Position numbers and translations under genes: made by a program
Shown here: positions 33,181-40,234 of the stretch, in pieces
Position numbering within the stretch: position 1 is the stretch's first letter
How the letters are laid out: the number at the start of each line of letters is the position of its first letter
The notes under the pieces: model-generated
What the model saw: the letters and a program-made list of their open reading frames with translations, nothing else
Database searches by the model: none
Told to the model about the DNA's origin: nothing
NCBI RefSeq assembly: GCF_025175675.1
Contig: NZ_JANIOA010000031.1
Span: 1 to 50,080 of the forward strand
Origin: Sedimenticola hydrogenitrophicus
GTDB lineage: Bacteria > Pseudomonadota > Gammaproteobacteria > Chromatiales > Chromatiaceae
Direction: 5' to 3'
DNA length: 50,080 bases

Positions 33181-33951
33181 ATGATGAAGATAAAGGCGTG
33201 GACCGGAGCCGGGCTGCTGGTGGCGACCCTGCTCGCGGGTATGGCGCTCGCGGGTACGGCACTGGCGGCCGACACCCTGCGGATCGCCAGTGGTGAACGA
33301 CGGGTCAACCTGGTGGAGCTCTACACCTCCGAAGGCTGCAGCAGTTGTCCGCCGGCGGAGGCTTGGCTGAATGGGTTTCTCCAGGAGAAGGGGCTGTGGA
33401 GTCGGGTGATCCCGCTGGCCTTTCATGTGGACTACTGGGACTACATCGGCTGGAAAGATCGTTTCGCCGAGGCACGTTTTTCCGATCGCCAGTACCGCTA
33501 TCAGCGGGAGGGCGGCATCCGCACCGTCTATACACCGGGGATGCTGCTGAACGGCAAGGAGTGGCGGCGCTGGTTGAACCAACGGCCGGCGGAGGCGGAT
33601 GAGCGGGTGGGCTCGCTGTCACTGGAACTGGACGGGGATCGGATCAGGGCCCGCTTCGAAGCGCTGGGACAACCGCCCGGGGCCTTGCGCCTGCACCTGG
33701 CGGTCCTGGCCTTCGGCCTGACCAGCGAGGTGGCGGCCGGGGAGAACCGGGGCCGTGAACTGGCCCATGAGTTTGTCGTGGTCGGGCTGAATGCAAGCGA
33801 CTCCGCGGATCTCAGCTGGCAGGCGTCACTGCCGGAGATTCGGCCGACCGGGGCCACTCGCCATGCCCTGGTCGCCTGGGTCAGCGAACCGGACAGCCAA
33901 CGCCCGTTGCAGGCCACTGGTGGCTGGCTGCCAAAGAGCCCGGGGCGGTAG
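33181..33951 (+). CDS. DUF1223 family thioredoxin-like secreted protein
   Basis: This 256-aa protein starts with a signal peptide (MMKIKAWTGAGLLVATLLAGMALAGTALAAD, cleavage probably after ALAA). The mature part begins with VNLVELYTSEGCSSCPPAEAWL, the CxxC-containing motif of DUF1223, on a thioredoxin-like fold, followed by FHVDYWDYIGWKDRFA. It should act in the periplasm as a thiol-disulfide or related protein. Lying directly behind msrPQ, it could help envelope oxidative repair, but this is inference. Its start is set by the family-A element that ends 2 bp upstream; the longer open frame runs through msrQ in another frame and is rejected. Confidence 0.9.
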   Translation: MMKIKAWTGAGLLVATLLAGMALAGTALAADTLRIASGERRVNLVELYTSEGCSSCPPAEAWLNGFLQEKGLWSRVIPLAFHVDYWDYIGWKDRFAEARFSDRQYRYQREGGIRTVYTPGMLLNGKEWRRWLNQRPAEADERVGSLSLELDGDRIRARFEALGQPPGALRLHLAVLAFGLTSEVAAGENRGRELAHEFVVVGLNASDSADLSWQASLPEIRPTGATRHALVAWVSEPDSQRPLQATGGWLPKSPGR

Positions 33952-34000
33952 GAGACCATGCCGCGCCAGGGGAGGGGGCATTCGGGCAGGAGAGTATTCC

Positions 34001-34086
34001 CGTTCATTCCATCCTTAGGTCCGTAAACGGTGCATTGCATCCTCGGCTCCGTTATCGGTACATCCCTGTACCACTCCTCGCGGCCG
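34001..34086. repeat. Family B repeat
   Basis: It runs from CGTTCATTCCATCCTTAGGT through CCGTAAACGGTGCATTGCAT to CCACTCCTCGCGGCCGA. It is a near copy, in the same orientation, of 8363-8506 without the internal duplication, and the reverse of 35922-36014. CCGTAAACGG is itself a short palindrome. Confidence 0.8.
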
Positions 34087-34202
34087 ACAACGCTGCCCGA
34101 CCGTCCTGGGTCCACAGAAACTTTCGGTTGGTTTGTTATTAACCCGGTCATGGTAAAAATCGACCTGTAGGAGCGGCGCCTCGCAGCGATATCGGCCCGG
34201 GG

Positions 34203-34232
34203 GCGGTGGATGCGCAAGCTTATCCACCCTAC
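34203..34232. repeat. Short GGTGGATGCG...ATCCACC repeat
   Basis: GCGGTGGATGCGCAAGC followed by TTATCCACCCTAC is a partial copy of the hairpin at 29627-29696. Confidence 0.5.
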
Positions 34233-34327
34233 AAGTACTAGCATTAACCATCAGTTTAGTGGGTGATTGAACCCGCCGGCGGGTGCCTATGGTATCATCT
34301 GCAACAAACCTGGATTGGGATGTTGTC

Positions 34328-35662
34328 ATGCGTGATGCCGTAACTGCCGTACTAGTACATGGGGATGAGGTGTTTGTCATCAGACGCCAGGACTACCTGC
34401 GCGCCTTTCCCGGCTATTACGCCTTTCCCGGCGGCAAGGTGGACGAGGAGGATGCCGGTTTCAGTTACAGTCACCCGCACCTTGCCGGGTTTCGACCGGA
34501 ACGCATCCGTGCCCTGATACGGGAACTGGACGAGGAATTGTCTTTCGACCTGGAACAGGCTCTCGAACAGGATCAAGTGGAGCGAATCGAGTTGATTGGG
34601 ATCGCCGCCACTCCATCTTTCGAACCGGTGCGCTTCCACGCCCACTACTACAAGATTGTGCTACGCTCCAAGCCGACGTTTACGCCAGCCAGCGACGAGA
34701 TTGCCTGGTCGGACTGGCTGCACCGCGAGGCGTTCCTGGAGCGCTACGAGACCGGCCAGGGGATGATGGTGGTGCCGATCATGCGCACCGCCCGGGCACT
34801 GGCCGAGGACATCACCACCAGCGTGATCGAGCCGTTCAGCCTCGACTACGATGAACAGCGCGAACTGGCCTACCTGGAGATGATCCGCGGTCTCGGTTAC
34901 ATACCCACCCGCTCCAACACCCTGCCGCCGGCCGAATATACCTATGCCCTGATCGTCGGTGACGGCGGGGCGCCGCGCTATCTGGTGGACCCGGCCCCGG
35001 CCTCGGACGAGGTGCTGGGACTGCTGTTCAATACCCTGGAGCGCTATCCGGTGGATGGCATCCTGATCACTCACCACCACCGGGATCATCATGAACGTTC
35101 ACCCGAGATTGCCCGGCGCTTGGGGCTGCCGATGCTCATCTCGGTCAAAACCCGCGAGTACCTGCTGCAGCATAACGGTGCCGACTACCTGGACGGCATC
35201 GAGTTCGTACCCGTGGAGGAGGGGACCCGGCTGACCCGCTGGCTGGGGCGGGATGTGCACTGCTACGAACTGCCCGGACACGATGACGGCATGATCGGGC
35301 TGGCACCCACGGACATGTCCTGGTTCTTCGTGGCGGACCTGGTACAACCGCTGGCCACGGTGGTGATCCCCGAACCGGAAGGCAATATGCAGGACTACTT
35401 CGATACCCTGCAGCGCATTATCGACCTGCAGCCCCGGGCGATCGTCTCGTCCCATGGCATCCCGATCGGCGGTACCCATCTGCTGGAGAAGACCCTGCAG
35501 CATCGCCGGGAGCGGGAGGCGCAGATCCAGGCGCTGATGGAGCAGGGAGATGACCTGGATCGGATCGTCAAGAGTCTCTACCGTGGCATCAACCGGAAAC
35601 TGATACCCTTGGCCGAGCAGAATGTGCGACAGCATCTGCGCAAGCTGGGACATCGGCTATAG
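34328..35662 (+). CDS. Nudix hydrolase / metallo-beta-lactamase fold fusion protein
   Basis: This 444-aa protein has an N-terminal Nudix domain (about residues 1-190) and a C-terminal metallo-beta-lactamase domain (about 200-420). The Nudix box is AFPGGKVDEED then, after an insertion of about 25 residues, ALIRELDEELSFDL, so REUXEE is intact. This spaced Nudix box recalls the NUDT19-like CoA-diphosphatase type. The MBL domain has the metal-binding ITHHHRDHHERS (HxHxDH), HCYELPGHDDGMIGL (third His), FFVADLV (bridging Asp) and SSHGIPIGG (last His), similar to the LACTB2 group. Substrates are unknown. Starts are GTG 34283, ATG 34289 and ATG 34328; MRDAVTAVLVHGDEVFVIRR fits best. Confidence 0.88.
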   Translation: MRDAVTAVLVHGDEVFVIRRQDYLRAFPGYYAFPGGKVDEEDAGFSYSHPHLAGFRPERIRALIRELDEELSFDLEQALEQDQVERIELIGIAATPSFEPVRFHAHYYKIVLRSKPTFTPASDEIAWSDWLHREAFLERYETGQGMMVVPIMRTARALAEDITTSVIEPFSLDYDEQRELAYLEMIRGLGYIPTRSNTLPPAEYTYALIVGDGGAPRYLVDPAPASDEVLGLLFNTLERYPVDGILITHHHRDHHERSPEIARRLGLPMLISVKTREYLLQHNGADYLDGIEFVPVEEGTRLTRWLGRDVHCYELPGHDDGMIGLAPTDMSWFFVADLVQPLATVVIPEPEGNMQDYFDTLQRIIDLQPRAIVSSHGIPIGGTHLLEKTLQHRREREAQIQALMEQGDDLDRIVKSLYRGINRKLIPLAEQNVRQHLRKLGHRL

Positions 35663-35868
35663 GTAACTACTCACCCGGTCTGTAAGTGATTGGCCTGCCT
35701 TGCCGGCCTCACACGATGGCTTGCCTCCTCGAATCCGGCCCATTTTTCAGCGCCTGCCCAAACTCGCTTCGCTCAGACAAGGGCAGGCTTGAATCTGAAA
35801 AAAGGGTCGGATTCGAGGCGCCATCAAGATCGGCCAGCAAGGCAGGCCAATCATCCCGTGAGTAGTTA
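35663..35868. repeat. Family A long element immediately after the Nudix-MBL stop
   Basis: GTAACTACTCACCCGG begins at the base right after the TAG stop, and the element ends GTGAGTAGTTA. The nested palindromes GATTGGCCTGCCTTG/CAAGGCAGGCCAATC and CCTCGAATCCGGCC/GGTCGGATTCGAGG are present, with the central CAAACTCGCTTCGCTCAG. Confidence 0.85.
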
Positions 35869-35921
35869 TGGCTATTGGGACATACTTGATCACCCGTTGG
35901 CCAGGCCATATCGCGAAATTG

Positions 35922-36014
35922 TCAGCCGCGAGGAGTGGTACAGGGATGTACCGATAACGGAGCCGAGGATGCAATGCACCGTTTACGGACCTAAGGATGG
36001 AATGAACGCAAATG
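35922..36014. repeat. Family B repeat, inverted orientation
   Basis: TCAGCCGCGAGGAGTGGTAC ... ACCGTTTACGGACC ... GGATGGAATGAACGCA is the reverse complement of the copy at 34001. Together they flank the Nudix-MBL gene in opposite orientation. Confidence 0.8.
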
Positions 36015-36088
36015 AATACGGATAGTCTTTTGGAGACTTTCGTGTCTTTCGCGGTTCAATAACGAATTTCAGGCCCGTTGGGGTTCCA

Positions 36089-37192
36089 TCATAACTGGTC
36101 AGGCAGCCACTCCACACTCTCCCCATCCCCGATCTCCAGCAGTCGATGGGGCAGGCGGCAGGGCGCACCGTTGATCCAGGCCGGATACGCCGGTTCCCAA
36201 TCATTCAGCAGTCCCCGGGCCTCCACCTGCGGGTGGTGCTTCGCCTGATCCAGGGTGGGGATGGTCTCAAAACAGCAGTCGACGTCACCCAGCAGATGTT
36301 GCCAGTGTTCCAGCGGCTGGGAGAGGAACAGCTCGCTCAGTTCGCCGATCAGCGCGGTCTGGGGCATGGTCTCCAACTGCCGGGGGATCCAGGCCGAACG
36401 ATCCACCGCCTCGCAGAAAGCGCGCCAGAACTTGGCCTCCAGCGGTGCCAGGGCGAGGAACTGGTTGTCCGCCGTCTGGTAGATGTTGTAGCAGGCGGCA
36501 CCGCCGTTCAGCAGCAACCGTTCCCGTTGCGTACCGGCCTTCTCTTCCGCTTCGCTCAATCCGAGATATTGCCAGGCCATGGCCGAATCGAACAGGCTGA
36601 TGTCAATGAACGCCCCCTTGCCGCTGTTGGCCCGCCCCAACAGGGCCGACTGGATCGCCGTCACCGCCTGCATGGCCCCGGCATGATCCGCGAGCGGCGG
36701 AAAGATGATCATCGGCTGGTCGAGGGTGCCGGTGGCGCTCAGCGCACCGCTGGCCGCGCAATAGGTCAGGTCGTGTCCGGCGTGATCGCGGTAGGGGCCG
36801 TTCTGTCCGAACCCGGAGAGGGCGCAATGGACCAGTTGCGGATTCAGCAGTTCCAGCCGGGTGCGGTCAAAACCGAGACGGTCCATCACCCCGGGACGGA
36901 ACGATTCCAACAATACATCGGCCTGTTTCAGCAACCGGCTCAGTTCGGCCTTGCCCTGATCCGATTTCAGATCCAGCCGGACCACCCGCTTGCCGCGATT
37001 CAGGTGCCGATAGAGCGCCGAAGGGGTGGCGTTGTCCGAGAGCATGAAGTTGCGCATCGGATCGCCGCGAGGCGGTTCCACCTTGATCACGTCGGCACCC
37101 AGGTCGGAGAGCATCCGGGTGGCGAACGGGCCGGGGATATACTGGGACAGATCCAGCACCCGATAGCCGGCGAGAAAGCTTTGGTTTTTCAT
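36089..37192 (-). CDS. CaiB/BaiF family CoA-transferase
   Basis: This 367-aa class III CoA-transferase has the typical N-terminus YRVLDLSQYIPGPFATRMLSDLGADVIKVEPPRGDPMR, then NRGKRVVRLDLKS, and the likely catalytic Asp in GHDLTYCAASGAL. Members move CoA between organic acids, or epimerise 2-methylacyl-CoA (alpha-methylacyl-CoA racemase). With 367 aa and this DLTY-type region, a racemase-like member is possible. Its stop lies about 75 bp beyond the family-B repeat. It is on the same strand as the PaaK-like and ABC cluster but separated from it by 570 bp of repeats, so functional linkage is only suggestive. Confidence 0.9.
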   Translation of the reverse strand: MKNQSFLAGYRVLDLSQYIPGPFATRMLSDLGADVIKVEPPRGDPMRNFMLSDNATPSALYRHLNRGKRVVRLDLKSDQGKAELSRLLKQADVLLESFRPGVMDRLGFDRTRLELLNPQLVHCALSGFGQNGPYRDHAGHDLTYCAASGALSATGTLDQPMIIFPPLADHAGAMQAVTAIQSALLGRANSGKGAFIDISLFDSAMAWQYLGLSEAEEKAGTQRERLLLNGGAACYNIYQTADNQFLALAPLEAKFWRAFCEAVDRSAWIPRQLETMPQTALIGELSELFLSQPLEHWQHLLGDVDCCFETIPTLDQAKHHPQVEARGLLNDWEPAYPAWINGAPCRLPHRLLEIGDGESVEWLPDQL

Positions 37193-37408
37193 TGCGCCAT
37201 TTTGCCAGAAAAATAGTCAGCCTGTACTTTTATTGCAGTGCAATGAATATATCAACCCTACATTCGGTGTGAGACAAGAACCGCCGGATGCCATGATTCC
37301 ACCCCTGCCTGGTTTTACCAGTGGGGAGTATTTCACCATGGTCCTTAATTCATGGTGGAGGGGCTGGCACCCGCCCCTCCGGACAAACATGTAATGCTCC
37401 CAACCACT

Positions 37409-37487
37409 GTAGGATGCCGGTGAGCTTGCGAACCGCATCACCCCAAAGGCCGGCGAACGATGCGGTTCGTGCCTCACCGGCATCCTG
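37409..37487. repeat. REP-like hairpin (TAGGATGCCGGTGAG family)
   Basis: GTAGGATGCCGGTGAGC and GCCTCACCGGCATCCTG pair, with GCGAACCGCATC/GATGCGGTTCG inside. It is close to an inverted copy of 8220-8296. Confidence 0.8.
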
Positions 37488-37555
37488 TCGGTTGTTTCTG
37501 TTTGGGCGGTGGCGGTCGCATCCGGGCCGCCACCTATCTGCCGTGGGAACAATTC

Positions 37556-37773
37556 GGCTCAGTCGTGAATGGCACTTAATTAGGCAGGCTATTCCCCTGA
37601 AAGCAAGTGGATCGTCATTCCGGCGCAGGCCGGAATCCAGAGAAGCGACCACCATTGGTGGATATGGATGCCATTCTTAGGTCCGTAAACGGTGCATCCC
37701 TGCACCACTCCTCCGGCCTGCGCCGGGATGACGGGAGTTTTACCCTTAACTAAGTAGTATTGGGCTCAGTCGT
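37556..37773. mobile_element. Element D copy 2 with flanking direct repeats and a family B insert
   Basis: The body (37567-37762, 196 bp) is in reverse orientation to the copy at 19191. It is flanked by GGCTCAGTCGT at 37556-37566 and 37763-37773, an 11-bp direct repeat. About 43 bp of family B (37669-37712, with TTAGGTCCGTAAACGGTGCA) interrupt the inner palindrome exactly where copy 1 is continuous. The stop codon of the PaaK-like gene (37766-37768) lies within the right flanking repeat, so insertion happened at the end of that gene. Confidence 0.85.
37669..37712. repeat. Family B short copy inserted in element D
   Basis: GCCATTCTTAGGTCCGTAAA and GGTGCATCCCTGCACCACTC lie between ATGGAT and CCGGCCTGCGCC of the D palindrome, which are nearly adjacent in copy 1. 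Confidence 0.8.
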
Positions 37774-39001
37774 ATTTCCGGATGTCGTCTATCACCTTGC
37801 CGTCGTTTGGCAGGCTATTGGGGGACATGCAGCGGGTTTCGCCGCGGACTTTGCAAATATCCCGGATACTCTCGGCGATCGCCTTGTCAAGTTCCGGCGA
37901 TGGGCTCTCCGCTTCGTACTGCAGGGTGATCTGGTCGCTCTCATTGACCCAGTCGACCAGCAGGCGCGCCTTGCGGATCTGCGGGTGGCGCTTGATCACC
38001 CGATCCACCTGCTCCGGATGGATGAACATGCCCCGCACCTTGGCGGTCTGATCGGCGCGACCCATCCAGCCCTTGATGCGCCGGTTGGTGCGGCCACAGG
38101 GGCTGATTCCCGGCAGGATGGCCGAGAGATCGCCGGTGGCGAAGCGGATCAGCGGATAGTCCGGGTTGAGGCTGGTGACCACCACCTCGCCCACATCGCC
38201 ATCGGCCACCGGTTCACCGGTGCCGGGACGGACGATCTCCACATAGACCCCCTCATCGATCACCAGACCCTCCATGGCCTCGGTTTCATAGGCAATGACG
38301 CCAAGATCGGCGGTGGCGTAGCACTGCAGGACCTGGATGCCCCGTTTGTTGAATCCCGCGCGTAATGGCGGCGGCAACGCCTCGCCCGAGACCAGCGCCT
38401 TCTTCAGGCTGCTGACGTCCGCCCCCATCTCATCCGCCTTTTCCAGGATGATCTTGAGAAACGAGGGGGTACCCACGTAGCCGTCCGGCCGCAGGTCGGC
38501 GATGGTCTGCACCTGCAGCTCTGTCTGGCCGACCCCGGCGGGGATTACCGTGCAACCCAGGGCGTGGGCGCCGCTGTCGAGCATGGCGCCGGCCGGAACG
38601 AAATGGTAGGAGAAGCAGTTATGCACCAACTCGCCGGTGCGGAATCCGGCGGCAAACAGGGCCCGCGCGAAACGCCAGGAGTCGTGCCGTTTCGAGCCCG
38701 GCTCGTAAATCGGACCCGGAGAGGCGAACAGATAGGCCAGGTTGGGTGACTTGATCGCCGCCATGCCGCCCAAAGGCCTGGTACTCTGCTGCAGCTCAAT
38801 CAGCGATGACTTGCGGGTAAGCGGCAACCGGGCCACCGCTTCCGCTGAGGTGATTTCGGCCGGATCAAAATCGGCCAGGATCCGGCCATAGGCCGGGGCC
38901 TCGGCCTTGGCATGGTCGACCTGCGCGGCGACCGACTTGATCAGTGCCCGCTGCCGTGTCCGGGGATCCCGGGTTTCCAGTTCATCGTAATAGTTTGTCA
39001 T
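37766..39001 (-). CDS. PaaK-like adenylate-forming enzyme (phenylacetate--CoA ligase family)
   Basis: From ATG 39001 this is 411 aa, slightly shorter than PaaK (about 430-440). It aligns with the family through AHALGCTVIPAGVGQTELQ, GYVGTPSFLKIILEKADEMG, YATADLGVIAYE, RFATGDLSAI, GRADQTAKVRGMFIHPEQV and the C-terminal catalytic-Lys region PNDGKVIDDIRKYD. The usual nucleotide P-loop SSGTTGKPT is replaced by LFASPGPIYEPGSKR, so ATP handling may differ. The product may activate an aromatic or other carboxylic acid to its CoA ester. It is at the 3' end of the ABC-transporter cluster, 319 bp downstream of livF with a family-C repeat in between. Its stop codon sits in the direct repeat of element D. 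Confidence 0.85.
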   Translation of the reverse strand: MTNYYDELETRDPRTRQRALIKSVAAQVDHAKAEAPAYGRILADFDPAEITSAEAVARLPLTRKSSLIELQQSTRPLGGMAAIKSPNLAYLFASPGPIYEPGSKRHDSWRFARALFAAGFRTGELVHNCFSYHFVPAGAMLDSGAHALGCTVIPAGVGQTELQVQTIADLRPDGYVGTPSFLKIILEKADEMGADVSSLKKALVSGEALPPPLRAGFNKRGIQVLQCYATADLGVIAYETEAMEGLVIDEGVYVEIVRPGTGEPVADGDVGEVVVTSLNPDYPLIRFATGDLSAILPGISPCGRTNRRIKGWMGRADQTAKVRGMFIHPEQVDRVIKRHPQIRKARLLVDWVNESDQITLQYEAESPSPELDKAIAESIRDICKVRGETRCMSPNSLPNDGKVIDDIRKYD

Positions 39002-39106
39002 GGTACTGCCTGCCTGGTGTGATTTTCCGATCAGGGCAAACGACCTTTGCATTTGCCGCGGGCTGCCTTGGGCGCTGTGGCGGGTATCCATGCCACATAC
39101 CGCTAA

Positions 39107-39265
39107 GCGCTCGCGCAAGAATAAGTTCCTGTATTCGATCGCCCCTGGACCCCGCTGGCGGCGTTACGCTTTTTGCCAAGGGAACAGCCATTGCCTGCAA
39201 AGCGTGTCTTGCCAGCGGGGTCCAGGAACGCCCTCGGTACTACGGATTTATTCTTGCGCGAACCC
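39107..39265. repeat. Family C inverted-repeat element, short form
   Basis: Ends GCGCTCGCGCAAGAATAAG and TTATTCTTGCGCGAACCC; inside, CCCCTGGACCCCGCTGGC pairs with GCCAGCGGGGTCCAGG. It is the copy of 27445-27655 that lacks the about 50-bp insert. It lies between livF and the PaaK-like gene. Confidence 0.85.
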
Positions 39266-39320
39266 TACAATTGTCTCCGATGGATTCCGTGGCGATCACG
39301 CGCCGCCACGCCGATATCGG

Positions 39321-40136
39321 CTATGCCAGCCAGCGCTTACGGCGGCGGTAGTTCTTGACGTCGCGGAAGCTCTTGCGACCCTCGCTGGAGAGGCCCAGAT
39401 AGAACTCCTTGACATCCTCATTCTCGCCGAGCTCTTTGGCGTTGCCTTCCATGACCACGCGCCCGTTTTCCATGATGTAGCCATAGTCGGAATAACGCAG
39501 GGCGACATTGGTATTCTGTTCGGCCAGCAGGAAGCTGACCCCTTCGTTTTGATTCAATTTCTTGACGATCTCGAAGATCTCTTCCACCAGCTGGGGCGCC
39601 AGCCCCATGGAGGGTTCGTCCAGCAGAATCATCTCCGGTTGCGCCAGCATGGCGCGGCCGATGGCGCACATCTGTTGCTCGCCGCCGGAGGTGTAACCGG
39701 CCTGACTGCTGCGGCGTTCGCGCAGTCGGGGAAAATAGTTGTAGATCAGTTCCAGGCTCTGGGCGATCGCCTTGCGCCCGTCACGGCGGGTATAGGCGCC
39801 GGTGAGCAGATTCTCTTCAATGGTCAGGTGTTCGAAGCAGTGACGCCCCTCCATCACCTGAATGACGCCGCGTTTTACCAGGTCCGAAGGATTCAGGCTC
39901 TCGACCGCCTCCCCCTTGTAGAGGATGTTGCCCTTGGTGACATCCCCGCGTTCCGCGCCAAGCAGGTTGGATATCGCCTTGAGAGTGGTGGACTTGCCCG
40001 CACCGTTGGCACCGAGCAGGGCGACGATGCCACCTTTCGGCACCTCCAGGGAGACCCCCTTCAGCACCAGGATGACGTGATCGTAGATCACCTCGATGTT
40101 GTTGACCTCTAAAAAGGCAGTTGCTTTGTCAGTCAT
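39321..40136 (-). CDS. Branched-chain-type ABC transporter ATP-binding protein (LivF-like)
   Basis: This 271-aa ATPase has Walker A GANGAGKST, a Q-loop region near IQVMEGRHCFEHLT, the signature YTSGGEQQMCAIGRA (a variant of LSGGE), Walker B MILLDEPSMGLAP and the switch His region replaced by LLAEQN as in LivF proteins. The C-terminus is about 30 residues longer than LivF, with KEFYLGLSSEGRKSFRDVKNYRRRKRW, an extension seen in importers associated with aromatic or organic acids. It should power the importer with the LivG-like protein. It follows the binding-protein gene after a 98-bp gap containing two strong hairpins. The ATG at 40136 was chosen over earlier in-frame codons that lack a ribosome binding site. 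Confidence 0.93.
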   Translation of the reverse strand: MTDKATAFLEVNNIEVIYDHVILVLKGVSLEVPKGGIVALLGANGAGKSTTLKAISNLLGAERGDVTKGNILYKGEAVESLNPSDLVKRGVIQVMEGRHCFEHLTIEENLLTGAYTRRDGRKAIAQSLELIYNYFPRLRERRSSQAGYTSGGEQQMCAIGRAMLAQPEMILLDEPSMGLAPQLVEEIFEIVKKLNQNEGVSFLLAEQNTNVALRYSDYGYIMENGRVVMEGNAKELGENEDVKEFYLGLSSEGRKSFRDVKNYRRRKRWLA

Positions 40137-40170
40137 GCCGTGCCTGTTCAATCTCTGTGTGTGGGGAGAT

Positions 40171-40225
40171 GTCCCCGCGGCCGTCACGGCCGCGGGGACC
40201 TCGTGCGGTGGAATTACGCCACCGC
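40171..40225 (-). promoter_or_regulatory. Tandem hairpins after the binding-protein gene
   Basis: GTCCCCGCGGCCG-TCA-CGGCCGCGGGGAC is a perfect 13-bp stem (40171-40199), and GCGGTGG-AATTACG-CCACCGC is a 7-bp stem (40205-40225). Both lie between the binding-protein stop and livF. Without a U-run they are more likely 3' stabilisers or partial attenuators that keep binding-protein mRNA above the rest. Confidence 0.6.
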
Positions 40226-40234
40226 TAACCGCGA

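Larger units (their letters stand above)
37193..37765. other. Repeat-filled gap between the PaaK-like and CaiB genes
   Basis: This 573-bp stretch contains a REP-like hairpin (37409-37487) and element D copy 2 (37567-37762) with a family-B insert. The first about 200 bp upstream of the CaiB gene include a hairpin-like CAATGAATATATCAACC region and could hold its promoter. No ORF here is convincing. Confidence 0.6.

Noticed and set aside
35690-36025. A 111-codon open frame after the Nudix-MBL gene
   Set aside because: It is composed entirely of family-A and family-B repeat sequence.
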